Shown in pieces: positions 19,105-27,310 of a DNA stretch of 64,000 nucleotides. The notes beneath the pieces are model-generated. The model was not told the DNA's origin. It worked only from the letters and a program-made list of their open reading frames with translations, and did no database searches. Where the stretch lies: assembly GCF_900114115.1 (NCBI RefSeq), contig NZ_FORX01000010.1:1-64000 (forward strand), given 5' to 3'. Both the position numbers and the translations under genes were made by a program. Position 1 is the first letter of the stretch. Every line of letters begins with the position of its first letter. Source of the DNA: Desulfomicrobium apsheronum. Its GTDB lineage: Bacteria > Desulfobacterota > Desulfovibrionia > Desulfovibrionales > Desulfomicrobiaceae.

Positions 19105-20201
19105 CAGCGCACCGGCACCGGGATGAAGGCCAGTCCGGAAAAGGTCCGGTTCATCTCATCAAAAACGGACTTGCCGACCACAAATGAGTAGATCTCGTCG
19201 GCCTTGGCTTTTGGATCGACGTCCGCGAACCCCTCCGGATACAGAGTCTTGCCCACGAAATAGGCGTTGGCCAGGATGGATTCGAAATTCTGGGAATACC
19301 AGTTGTAGGGCAGCACCCCGTAAACCCGCCCCTCGGCTACCGCCGAGAGCGTTGCATATGCGGGATCGGTGCGCAGCTCGTGCAGGCCACCGGCATCCTC
19401 GCCCATCTGTAATGTGGAGAGGTCAAGAAACAGATGGTCCGGATCCCAGACCACGATCTTCTCCTTGGCCACATCCGTGTTGCTCAGATCCCTGCCCGCC
19501 CCGCCCTCTTCGCGGGCCAGGTTGCGGGCATTGACGAACCCGAAGGGCGGATAGGTCGGCTCCGTGGACTGAAAACCGTGCGGCCCCTTGTAGGCCACGC
19601 CGCCGATGTAGGCCGTGGGCCGCTCGGAATCCGGAATGTCCGCCGTGCGCCGCCCAAGATCGGCGATGGCCGCGTCGAAATAGGCGACAAGACTCTCGGC
19701 CCGCTCCTCCTTGCCCACAATCTGGCCCATGAGCCGCAACGCCGAATAGAATCTGTCGCGACGATCACCCAGATCCCCTGCGTCGAGCACGACCACGGGG
19801 ATGCCGGTCTTGTTCTGCAGTTCCACCGGATCATGGCCCATGGTTGCGTAGGTCTTGAAGATGACCTGCGGCTGGGGATCGAGGGTCAGGATCAGCTCCG
19901 GGTTGTCCTGTCCACGGAACTGGCCGAAGATGGGCATGGTCTTGAACCCCGGATTGGCCAGGGCGTAGGGCCGCGAATCGAAGCGGTTGCGCCTTGATTC
20001 GATGTCGTCCACGGCCACGGCCAGATCCTGGGCCTGAAGGTACGCCAAGAGACGCAGGCAGCCGGAGCCGGAGCAGATGACGCGAGTGACGGGAGCCTGA
20101 AGTTCATGGGAGCGGCCCAGAGCGTCGGTGACTTTCAGCGCCTGGGCCGGAGAGGTCGCGCAAAGGACAAGGCCGATCAGGAATAACGTGCGAAGCGGCA
20201 T
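19104..20201 (-). CDS. Periplasmic substrate-binding protein (FecB/BtuF/MolA type)
   Basis: A 365-residue exported protein; I chose ATG 20199-20201, where a signal peptide begins (hydrophobic residues 5-18, cleavage near AQA-LK). VTDALGRSHELQAPVTRVIC opens a type III binding-protein fold with two lobes joined by a helix, as in iron-siderophore, cobalamin and molybdate (MolA) binders. ICSGSGCLRLLAYL replaces the usual Gly-Ala-rich start of the first lobe. The long mature chain and FmdE partner make molybdate or tungstate, as carried by MolABC of Haemophilus, a reasonable but unproven substrate; iron chelates and corrinoids remain possible. Confidence 0.85.
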   Translation of the reverse strand: MPLRTLFLIGLVLCATSPAQALKVTDALGRSHELQAPVTRVICSGSGCLRLLAYLQAQDLAVAVDDIESRRNRFDSRPYALANPGFKTMPIFGQFRGQDNPELILTLDPQPQVIFKTYATMGHDPVELQNKTGIPVVVLDAGDLGDRRDRFYSALRLMGQIVGKEERAESLVAYFDAAIADLGRRTADIPDSERPTAYIGGVAYKGPHGFQSTEPTYPPFGFVNARNLAREEGGAGRDLSNTDVAKEKIVVWDPDHLFLDLSTLQMGEDAGGLHELRTDPAYATLSAVAEGRVYGVLPYNWYSQNFESILANAYFVGKTLYPEGFADVDPKAKADEIYSFVVGKSVFDEMNRTFSGLAFIPVPVR

Positions 20202-20811
20202 CGGAATCTCGCGTTGCTTGATGGTTTGAAAAAATGCGCGGGTCCTTGGCCACCGCAACTGTCGCACTGCTGTCAGCTTCCCTTCAGAGCGAAACGAATC
20301 GGCAGCAAGGCGGCACACTCCATGCCCCGCCCCCGACAACCTGGACGTTTTTGAGATCTCCGCCAGGGCCTATGACCAAGTTCAGGACCACCAGCCCTTC
20401 CCGGCCTCGGCGGCACGGGAGGAAAAGAGCAACACTCGCCCAACCCAAGCTCCGACACGTCAAGACAAGCGAAATCTGTAATTCTGACTAAATTACTCAT
20501 GAATTCAAGAAGTAATAAAATTTATGCGACGTGGAATCCCGTAACCCATCTGATTCGTGTAATCAATACCATAAGCGTAACACTATCTACATAACATCCT
20601 CGCCATAATCCAACCAACATCTTCACCACCATGGCTGGACAACTAGGTTCAAGGCACGAGAAAAATCAGGGCCACCCATAGCGGCAAAATTTTGCCGCAG
20701 CTGACCCTAGACGCTGTAAATCGATGCTGCGCAGCATGACAACCGGGATTGAATCAGGGAAACCAGGACACGAAGATACGAAAGAAAGCGGCAGGGAAGG
20801 ACAGAATGGGA
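20202..20811. other. Long intergenic region: leader of the ABC operon and a palindrome
   Basis: No supported gene lies in these 610 nt. The part next to the binding-protein gene is GC-rich and can fold; on the minus strand CCTCCCG (20416-20422) pairs with CGGGAAGG (20396-20403), with one bulge. The middle part (20480-20670) is AT-richer and holds no clear motif. The palindrome at 20681-20698 is listed separately. I looked for a cobalamin riboswitch and found only fragments resembling it. Confidence 0.4.
20681..20698. promoter_or_regulatory. Perfect palindrome CGGCAA-N4-TTGCCG, candidate activator site
   Basis: GCGGCAAAATTTTGCCGC is a perfect 18-bp palindrome located 114 bp beyond the 3' end of the sigma54 activator gene. 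A near-identical site lies upstream of that gene at 21997-22014, next to a sigma54 promoter. The shared sequence suggests that the same protein binds both. Confidence 0.6.
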
Positions 20812-21891
20812 TCAGGTCAGTTTAAGATCATATTCGGCGAGCTTGTAGCGCAGGGTGCGGGGACTTACGGCCAGGATCTCGGCCAACCTGGCCTTGCTGC
20901 CCCCCGCCTCGGCCCAGCCCCTGATGATGGCCGTGACCTCGGCCTGACGCACGGCCGCTTCCAGGGTCATGACGTTCTGGCCGCACTCCGTGGCCGGCAA
21001 CCCGGTGGCCAGACGCATTTCCAGGGGCAGATGGGCGGGTTCGATGAGCGGATCGGCGCAAAGCAGAACAAGCCGTTCGGTCAGGTTGCGCAGCTCACGC
21101 ACGTTGCCCGGCCAGGAATAGCCGCACAGGGTATCAAGAGTGGCCGGGGCCAGCCGCACATCGGGTTTGTGATAGCGGTGCCGGTACATGGCCAGAAAAT
21201 ATTCGGCCAGGGGAGGAATGTCATCGATGCGCTCCCGCAGCGGCGGAAGGGTCACGGGGATAACATTGAGGCGATAATACAGATCGGCCCGGAATTCCCC
21301 GGCCGCGACCATCTTGTTCAGCACCCTGTTGGTGGCCGCCACGATGCGGGCGTCGAAGGGCTGGGTCTTCTCTCCGCCCAGGCGGCGGAAGGTCTTTTCT
21401 TCCAGGACTCGCAGAAAATCGACCTGGTTGGGCGGCGGAATCTCGCCCACTTCATCCAGAAACAGGGTGCCGTCGGCGGCCATCTCGAAGCTGCCCTTGC
21501 GCTGGCGCTGCGCCCCGGTGAAGGCTCCGGCCTCGTGCCCGAAGAACTTGTCGGCGAAGAGTTCGCCCTTGAGCACTCCGCAGTTGACGGGGATAAAGGG
21601 CTTGGCTCTGCGGCCCGAGAGCTGATGTACGAGCCGGGCGAAGAGTTCCTTGCCCGTGCCCGATTCGCCGTAAACCAGGATGGTCGCATCCGAACCGGCC
21701 ACCTGCGTGGCCAGGCGATAAAGATCGCGCATGGTGCGGGACTGAATGACGAACTTGCCCAGACCGTCTTCTGTTCCCAGCTCCAAAATCTCTGCTCCGG
21801 CCGAATCCTGCGGAGCATTCGGCAAATTATTGCCAGACCGGGCACGCCCTCTGCCTCTGGCTTTTTTACCGTTATCTGCACGAAATTCCAT
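20812..21891 (-). CDS. Sigma54-dependent activator without sensory domain (PspF-like layout)
   Basis: A 359-residue enhancer-binding protein. After a basic N-terminal stretch of about 45 residues it is a complete AAA+ domain: Walker A GESGTGKE near residue 75, GAFTGA near 124 (sigma54-contact loop), Walker B TLFLDEVGEI, and the FRADLYYRLNV arginine-finger region. The C-terminus is a Fis-type helix-turn-helix (KARLAEILAVSPRTLRYKL). It has no receiver or PAS domain, so its activity must be set by a partner or be constitutive. It is divergent from the TSUP operon; a palindrome and a -24/-12 promoter lie between them, so that operon is the likely target. Confidence 0.92.
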   Translation of the reverse strand: MEFRADNGKKARGRGRARSGNNLPNAPQDSAGAEILELGTEDGLGKFVIQSRTMRDLYRLATQVAGSDATILVYGESGTGKELFARLVHQLSGRRAKPFIPVNCGVLKGELFADKFFGHEAGAFTGAQRQRKGSFEMAADGTLFLDEVGEIPPPNQVDFLRVLEEKTFRRLGGEKTQPFDARIVAATNRVLNKMVAAGEFRADLYYRLNVIPVTLPPLRERIDDIPPLAEYFLAMYRHRYHKPDVRLAPATLDTLCGYSWPGNVRELRNLTERLVLLCADPLIEPAHLPLEMRLATGLPATECGQNVMTLEAAVRQAEVTAIIRGWAEAGGSKARLAEILAVSPRTLRYKLAEYDLKLT

Positions 21892-21987
21892 TGATTCTAT
21901 CCTTTACAATGCATACTGAAAAACCGGAAATGCTGCTCGAAACCCCTTTGCCAAACCGACCTGTCATTTGGGAAAAAAGGAACAAAC

Positions 21988-22014
21988 TTGCCGATTGCGG
22001 CAATATTTTGCCGT
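21988..22014. promoter_or_regulatory. Upstream activator site of the TSUP operon
   Basis: CGGCAA (21998-22003), TATT and TTGCCG (22008-22013) form a palindrome matching the perfect copy at 20681-20698. A third half-site TTGCCG lies at 21988-21993. It is centred about 60 bp upstream of the -24 box, a normal position for a sigma54 enhancer. Confidence 0.65.
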
Positions 22015-22066
22015 TTACTCTCTGCACTCACACACGTCAACACACGGCTGGCGTATATTTCCGTGC

Positions 22067-22081
22067 TGGCACACTCCTTGC
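22067..22081 (+). promoter_or_regulatory. Sigma54 (-24/-12) promoter
   Basis: TGGCAC (22067-22072), five bases and TTGC (22078-22081) match the sigma54 consensus exactly. Transcription should begin near 22093, about 70 nt before the TSUP start codon. Confidence 0.85.
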
Positions 22082-22165
22082 CTAGAAGAGCTTCGGATGC
22101 GCTGTGCATCGTAGTGCTGAATCAATCAATGCTTGAGGAAACGTGTAAACGGGAGCGAAACAGGA

Positions 22166-23155
22166 ATGAAACTGAACACGAAGTGGATGCGAATTCTGGG
22201 AGGGGCCGCAATGGGCGCACTCCTGTTGGTCACTTTGGCTTGGGCTAGCAATAACCCCGAACTCGCGGATGAAGCAGCCAAACAGCTGGCGGAAGCCACG
22301 GGCACAACTTCCGCCCTGCCTTGGTGGGGCTGGCCTACCATCTTGCTGTTTTTCTGTTTTATACTTGGCATCATCGCGGTTCTTGCCGGTGTCGGCGGCG
22401 GCGTGCTCTACGTACCGCTGGTCAGCGGATTTTTCCCCTTTCATCTTGACTTTGTCCGTGGCGCCGGTCTCCTCGTAGCCCTGGCCGGAGCCCTGGCAGC
22501 CGGTCCCGGTCTGCTGAAACGCAACCTGGCCAGCCTGCGTCTGGCTCTTCCGGTGGCGCTCATAGCATCAAGTTGCGCCATCGTCGGTGCCTTCCTTGGC
22601 CTGGCCCTGCCAAACCACATCGTCCAGATGTGCCTGGGCGGCACCATCATGGGCATCGCCATCCTGCTTCTGCTCTCCAAGAACACGGCCCGTCCCGTCG
22701 TTGAAAAGCAGGACGCCCTGAGTTTGGCTTTTGGAATGAGAGGCGCCTACATGGAGCCCGCCACCGGCGAGATCGTGGAGTGGAAAACGCACCGCACCGT
22801 CATGGGCCTCCTGCTCTTCATCGTCATCGGCATCATGGCCGGCATGTTCGGACTTGGCGCAGGCTGGGCAAACGTTCCTGTCCTGAACCTGCTCATGGGC
22901 GCACCGCTCAAGGTCGCCGTCGGCACCAGTAAATTTCTCCTCTCCATCACCGATACTTCCGCCGCCTGGGTTTATCTGAACCAGGGTTGCGTCATCCCGC
23001 TCATGGCCATTCCTTCCATCGTGGGATTGATGATGGGTTCTTTCGTCGGTGTGCGCCTGCTGGCCATCGCCAAGCCCACCTTCATCCGCTACATGGTCAT
23101 CGGCGTGCTGCTCTTCGCGGGTGGAAAGGCATTGGCCAAGGGCCTGGGCTTCTAA
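22166..23155 (+). CDS. TSUP (TauE/SafE) family membrane permease
   Basis: A 329-residue membrane protein with about eight hydrophobic helices. ATG 22166 has CAGGA just upstream. After a signal-like first helix comes a loop rich in Ala and Glu, then the TSUP repeats: GVGGGVLYVPLVSGFFPF near residue 80 and GLGAGWANVPVLNLLMG near 232. TSUP proteins move sulfite, sulfoacetate, thiosulfate or other sulfur compounds and organic anions. This one has an extra hydrophilic segment between the halves (ARPVVEK to EWKTHR). It is the first gene of the sigma54-driven operon; its partner is the small membrane protein that follows. The substrate is unknown, but sulfur compounds fit the family and the organism. 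Confidence 0.85.
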   Translation: MKLNTKWMRILGGAAMGALLLVTLAWASNNPELADEAAKQLAEATGTTSALPWWGWPTILLFFCFILGIIAVLAGVGGGVLYVPLVSGFFPFHLDFVRGAGLLVALAGALAAGPGLLKRNLASLRLALPVALIASSCAIVGAFLGLALPNHIVQMCLGGTIMGIAILLLLSKNTARPVVEKQDALSLAFGMRGAYMEPATGEIVEWKTHRTVMGLLLFIVIGIMAGMFGLGAGWANVPVLNLLMGAPLKVAVGTSKFLLSITDTSAAWVYLNQGCVIPLMAIPSIVGLMMGSFVGVRLLAIAKPTFIRYMVIGVLLFAGGKALAKGLGF

Positions 23156-23183
23156 CATATTCCAGAATCTAAGGAGAAAAGAC

Positions 23184-23603
23184 ATGAATAAACCCGAGAC
23201 CAACGCGCCTGCCGAACAGATCGCCTACGCAAACATCCTCTTCTACGGATGTTGGAGCGGCCTCGCGCTCATGCTGGTAACATACTTGCTCTACGTCACC
23301 GGCATCATGGACCCTTACGTGTCAATGGATAACGTGATCAAATACTGGTCGCTGCCTGTTGGTCAGTATCTCACTGACAACAACGTGCCCACCGGCTGGG
23401 GCTGGGCGACGCTTCTGTCCAACGGCGATTTCCTGAACTTCCTCGGGATCGCGCTTCTTGGCGGTCTGACCATTGTGGCCTATATTCCGGTCACTATCAC
23501 CTACTTTAAGAAAAAGGACTTCGCGTTCGCCATTATCGCGTTTCTTGAAGTCCTGGTCCTGTGCTTCGCGGCATCCGGAATCGTCGGAGGCGGCGCGCAC
23601 TAA
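23184..23603 (+). CDS. Small membrane protein paired with TSUP permease (DUF1634-like)
   Basis: A 139-residue protein with three or four membrane helices, preceded by AAGGAG 6 nt before ATG 23184. Helix one is near residues 25-43 (SGLALMLVTYLLYVTGI), helix two near 85-105, helix three near 113-133. Its layout and its place directly after a TSUP gene resemble the DUF1634 proteins that accompany such permeases. The loop after helix one is rich in Trp and Tyr and should face the periplasm. It may be an accessory subunit of the permease; this is inference. Confidence 0.65.
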   Translation: MNKPETNAPAEQIAYANILFYGCWSGLALMLVTYLLYVTGIMDPYVSMDNVIKYWSLPVGQYLTDNNVPTGWGWATLLSNGDFLNFLGIALLGGLTIVAYIPVTITYFKKKDFAFAIIAFLEVLVLCFAASGIVGGGAH

Positions 23604-23614
23604 AGGAGAGGCTC

Positions 23615-24847
23615 GTGCTCAAACGGATTGAAGAACTGATCGGCACCGATTGCCCGGACCTGCCCTCCCTTCTGGATGGGCTACCCGTTGGGGTGGCCCT
23701 CCTGGACAACGAGGGACATGTCCTCATGCTCAACAAGGCCCTCGAAGCCATGACCGGTTACACCCGAGAGGAAGTGCGCGGACTGCCTTGCAGGCACGTC
23801 CTGCGCAGCCGGGCCTGCCTGCAGGACTGTCCCCACGGGAAGGATGCGGCTCCGGGAGTCGGGATCGAGACCGATTGCATCAACCGTCATCACCGCAAGA
23901 TTCACGTCCGCATCACCCCGGTGCGTGTCCTTGATGGAAACAACCGACCCATCTGCGTGCTCGACGTGGTGGAAGAGTTGACGGCCTTGCGGGAAATCGA
24001 GGCGCGCCTGTCCCAGGTCGCGGACCATGGCCAGATCGTGGGTCGCAGCCCGGCCATGAAAAAGATTCTTGGACTCGTGCCCGTCATCGCCCAGCACGAC
24101 ACCCCGGTGCTGATCACCGGCGAGACAGGCACGGGCAAGGATCTTTTGGCCGAATCGGTGCACAAGGCCTCGCCAAGATCACGCGAGCCCTTCGTGCGCT
24201 TCAGCTGCGGCCCCATGCCCTCCGAACTGCTCGACGCCGAACTGTTCGGACGCATGCAGGGCCCTGACGGAAAACTCAAGGCCGGCAGGTTCCAGCAGGC
24301 CCAGGGCGGAACCCTGTACCTCTCGGAGATCGCGGATCTGCCTCTCTCGCAGCAAAGCAGCCTGGTCAGATTTCTGGACGAAGGCACCATTGTGCCTGTC
24401 GGCGCGGGCAAGCCCATGCGTGCAAGCGCAAGGCTCATGGCTTCCACGGCCGAGTCTCCGGAAAAGCTGGTGCAGGAAGGACGTCTGCGGGAGGATCTTT
24501 TCCATCGCATTTCAGCCATCCGCCTGCACCTGCCCAGACTCAAGGATCGCGGGGAAGACCTCGGGTTCCTGCTGCACCATTTCATGGGCCATTATGCGAC
24601 GCGTTTCAAAAAGAACATCACCGCCATAAGCCCCAAAGCCCAGCGCCATGTGTACGCCCACGATTTTCCGGGCAACGTGCGCGAACTCAAAAACATCATG
24701 GAATTCGCCGCCATGGTATGTAGCGGCGACACCATCCGGACCGAGCATCTGCCCATGCATCTGACGGACGACGCCGAAACCGAAGCGCCTGTCCGCCCGG
24801 TGGAAAAGAGCCGCAAGGCCGGTCGCAAGAACACGGAGGAGCGATAG
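23615..24847 (+). CDS. PAS protein with degenerate sigma54-type AAA+ domain, no HTH
   Basis: A 410-residue protein starting at GTG 23615 with AAAGGAGAG upstream. Residues 15-130 are a PAS domain with a Cys cluster (CRHVLRSRACLQDC). The AAA+ domain keeps Walker A (GETGTGKD) and FPGNVREL. However, the GAFTGA loop is replaced by a short unrelated stretch after ELFGRMQG, the Walker B Asp is replaced by Ser (TLYLSEI), and the sensor I Asn is missing (MASTAES). The C-terminus is a short basic tail without a Fis helix-turn-helix. It therefore probably cannot activate sigma54 polymerase or bind DNA. I infer a sensor or regulatory partner, perhaps of the activator at 20812-21891, which lacks a sensor domain. 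Confidence 0.85.
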   Translation: MLKRIEELIGTDCPDLPSLLDGLPVGVALLDNEGHVLMLNKALEAMTGYTREEVRGLPCRHVLRSRACLQDCPHGKDAAPGVGIETDCINRHHRKIHVRITPVRVLDGNNRPICVLDVVEELTALREIEARLSQVADHGQIVGRSPAMKKILGLVPVIAQHDTPVLITGETGTGKDLLAESVHKASPRSREPFVRFSCGPMPSELLDAELFGRMQGPDGKLKAGRFQQAQGGTLYLSEIADLPLSQQSSLVRFLDEGTIVPVGAGKPMRASARLMASTAESPEKLVQEGRLREDLFHRISAIRLHLPRLKDRGEDLGFLLHHFMGHYATRFKKNITAISPKAQRHVYAHDFPGNVRELKNIMEFAAMVCSGDTIRTEHLPMHLTDDAETEAPVRPVEKSRKAGRKNTEER

Positions 24848-24849
24848 CA

Positions 24850-25203
24850 ATGGAACGCCGCGTGCTGATCACCGTCGCCAAGGACGAAATCGCCCCTCGC
24901 TTCGATCTGACTACCGAAGCCCTGTTGCTGACCATTTCCGAAAGCGGAGAAATCGTCTTGCGCAAGTCCTTTCTTCTGGCTTACGCTTCTGGAGACGAAC
25001 TTTGCGATCTGGCCCTTTCCAGGGACATCGGAACCATCGTCTGCGGAGGCATTGAGGACGAGTATTACCACTATCTGCGCTGGAAGCGCATCGACGTCAT
25101 CGACTCGGTCATGGGTCCGGTGGAACGCGTTGTCTCCCGCCTGACGGAAGGAACACTCAAAGCCGGAGACATCCTCTACGACCGGGCAACGGAAAAGAAA
25201 TGA
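24850..25203 (+). CDS. NifX/NafY-fold small protein (dinitrogenase FeMo-cofactor family-like)
   Basis: A 117-residue cytosolic protein, preceded by GGAGGAG. The opening VLITVAKDEIAPRFDLTTEA and the central DIGTIVCGGIEDEYYHYLRW follow the NifX/NifB-C fold, in which small proteins carry metal-sulfur clusters. A comparable order of motifs (IAPVFD, then VGTLICGAI) occurs in the protein at 57584-58117. A single Cys is present near residue 63. The stop overlaps the kinase start by 4 nt, so stoichiometric production with the kinase is likely. It might supply the signal read by the kinase; that is speculation. Confidence 0.6.
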   Translation: MERRVLITVAKDEIAPRFDLTTEALLLTISESGEIVLRKSFLLAYASGDELCDLALSRDIGTIVCGGIEDEYYHYLRWKRIDVIDSVMGPVERVVSRLTEGTLKAGDILYDRATEKK

Positions 25204-26915
25204 AAAAAATCCTGTCCGGCCCCATGGATGCCATCAAGGCCGACCTGGCCACGGAGATCAATTCTCCAGACCGCTACAAGCTTTTGCGGCGCAAGATCGT
25301 TTCGCTCATGGCCCTGGTCACCCTGCTGCCGCTGCTCTCGCTGGCCGCAATCAATTATTACGAGCACCAGAGCTCCATGTCGGCCGAAATCCAGGCCCCG
25401 CTCAGGGCTCTGGTGGGCAAGGCCAAGCATTCCTTCGAGCTTTTCCTGGCCGAACGGACCTCGGCGGTGAGTTTCATCGCCTCGGCCTACTCCTTCGACG
25501 AACTCTCCAACGACGCCAATCTGCAGCGCATCTTTCAGGTCATGCGCCGTGAATTCACCGGATTTGTCGATCTCGGGCTCATCGATACTGCCGGCAACCA
25601 GATCAGCTACGCCGGCCCCTACGATCTCAAGGACCGCAACTACACCTCCCAGGACTGGTTCCATCAGGTCCAGTTCAAAGGCACGTACATAAGCGACGTA
25701 TTCCTGGGTTTTCGCAAATTTCCCCATGTGGTCATCGCGGTGCGGCACACCACGGAAAGCGGTCAGTCATGGATTCTGCGGGCCACCCTCGACACCATGC
25801 ATTTTGACCGCATCATCTCGGCCATGGGTCTTGAACCCGGCAGCGACGCCTTTTTGGTCAACCGCAACGGAGTCCTGCAGACCGAATCGCGACGCTACGG
25901 GAAGGTGCTGGACATGTTGCCCTTCAGCCTGCCGCCAACAAATTTCGAATCCAACGTGCAGGGTATCCGCGACCGCGATCAAAACGACATCTTCATCGCT
26001 TCGGCCTTCATCGCCGACTCGGACTTCGTTCTCGTGGCCGTCAAGCTCAAACCGACGTTCTTCAGCACCTGGTACACGGTACGCATTGACCTGCTTGTCA
26101 TCTTTGTCACCGGCGTCATCTTCATCTTCATCGCCGTCTACCGTCTGACCAGCGTACTCATCAACCGTTTACAGGAGAGCGACGAACAGCGCCTCGGTGC
26201 CATCCACCAGATGGAGCATTCGCAGAAGCTGTCCTCCATTGGCCGCCTGGCCGCAGGCGTCGCGCACGAAATCAACAATCCCTTGGCCATCATCAACGAA
26301 AAGGCCGGGCTCATGCGCGACATCATGGACCTTCGGCCCGACTTTCCGGACAAGGACAAATTTTCCAGACAGATCGAGTCCATTCTCAAATCCGTGGATC
26401 GCTGCCGGGGCATCACCCATCGCATGCTCAGCTTTGCCAAGCGCATGGACGTCAAGATCGAGATTCTGGACCTGAACGCCGTGCTCGTCGAGACATTGGG
26501 TTTTCTCGAACGCGAGGCCCAGTACCGAAATATCGAACTCAAGCGCGAACTCTCCATGAACCTGCCCAATATCGCCACCGATCACGGCCAGATCCAGCAG
26601 GTTTTCCTCAACATCTTGAACAACGCCCTGGCGGCCGTGCCTGATGGAGGCCGAATCGTACTCTCCAGCTGGAACGTGGATGACGACTATGTCGCCATCT
26701 CCATCGAGGACAACGGATGCGGCATGTCCGACGAGACGGCCAAGAACATGTTTGAACCGTTCTTCACCACCAAAAAGGAAAAAGGCACCGGGCTTGGCAT
26801 GTCCATCACCTATGGCATCGTCAAACGCCTGGGCGGAGAGATCAAGGTCAAAAGCAAATTGAACGAGGGCACCACCATGACCATCCTGCTGCCCAAACAC
26901 CCTGTGGAAGGTTAA
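25200..26915 (+). CDS. Membrane sensor histidine kinase with periplasmic Cache-type domain
   Basis: A 571-residue kinase. A first membrane helix lies near residues 38-56 and a second near 300-322; about 240 residues between them form a periplasmic dCache-like sensor (YTSQDWFHQV, HVVIAVRHT). The dimerisation helix carries the phospho-acceptor His356 in GVAHEINNPLAII. The ATPase domain has the N box (FLNILNNALAAVP), the G1 box (EDNGCGM) and GTGLGMSITYGIV. It has no attached receiver, and the next genes are free receivers, so phosphotransfer to them is expected. The ligand is unknown. Confidence 0.9.
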   Translation: MKKILSGPMDAIKADLATEINSPDRYKLLRRKIVSLMALVTLLPLLSLAAINYYEHQSSMSAEIQAPLRALVGKAKHSFELFLAERTSAVSFIASAYSFDELSNDANLQRIFQVMRREFTGFVDLGLIDTAGNQISYAGPYDLKDRNYTSQDWFHQVQFKGTYISDVFLGFRKFPHVVIAVRHTTESGQSWILRATLDTMHFDRIISAMGLEPGSDAFLVNRNGVLQTESRRYGKVLDMLPFSLPPTNFESNVQGIRDRDQNDIFIASAFIADSDFVLVAVKLKPTFFSTWYTVRIDLLVIFVTGVIFIFIAVYRLTSVLINRLQESDEQRLGAIHQMEHSQKLSSIGRLAAGVAHEINNPLAIINEKAGLMRDIMDLRPDFPDKDKFSRQIESILKSVDRCRGITHRMLSFAKRMDVKIEILDLNAVLVETLGFLEREAQYRNIELKRELSMNLPNIATDHGQIQQVFLNILNNALAAVPDGGRIVLSSWNVDDDYVAISIEDNGCGMSDETAKNMFEPFFTTKKEKGTGLGMSITYGIVKRLGGEIKVKSKLNEGTTMTILLPKHPVEG

Positions 26916-26917
26916 TC

Positions 26918-27310
26918 ATGGATATGAACACATGGAACATCCTGTTGGTGGACGATGAGGTCGATTTCATCGTTACCCTGGCCGAACGTCTGGAACTCAG
27001 AGGGGTCAACCCCCGTGTTGTCCATGACGGAGAATCGGCCCTCAAAGCCGTGGCCGACAATGTGCCGCAGGTGATCGTACTGGACGTCATGATGCCGGGA
27101 ATGAAGGGAATCGAAGTGCTGCAGAAGGTCAAAAGCGAACACCCAGATGTCCAGGTCATCCTGCTTACCGGACAGGGCAAGACGCGCGACGGCATCGAGG
27201 GCATGCGCCACGGCGCCTTTGCCTATCTGACCAAGCCCCTTGATCTCGAAGAACTGATCCGAACCATCAACGAGGCCATCAATCCGCCGGAAGGAATTCC
27301 ACATGTCTGA
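26918..27310 (+). CDS. Single-domain response regulator
   Basis: A 130-residue receiver with no output domain. The acidic pair is in LLVDDE, the phospho-acceptor is Asp56 (VLDVMMPGM), the switch Thr is in LLTGQG and the Lys is in LTKPLD. All catalytic residues are intact, so it should accept phosphate from a kinase of this operon. It begins 2 nt after the kinase stop and overlaps the next gene by 8 nt. Confidence 0.92.
   Translation: MDMNTWNILLVDDEVDFIVTLAERLELRGVNPRVVHDGESALKAVADNVPQVIVLDVMMPGMKGIEVLQKVKSEHPDVQVILLTGQGKTRDGIEGMRHGAFAYLTKPLDLEELIRTINEAINPPEGIPHV

Noticed and set aside
20202-20480. Cobalamin riboswitch before the ABC operon
   Set aside because: Only scattered fragments resemble the B12 box and conserved core; order and pairing do not match well enough to annotate.
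20749-21894. 381-codon plus-strand frame
   Set aside because: It is the complement of the sigma54 activator gene, which has complete AAA+ and HTH motifs.
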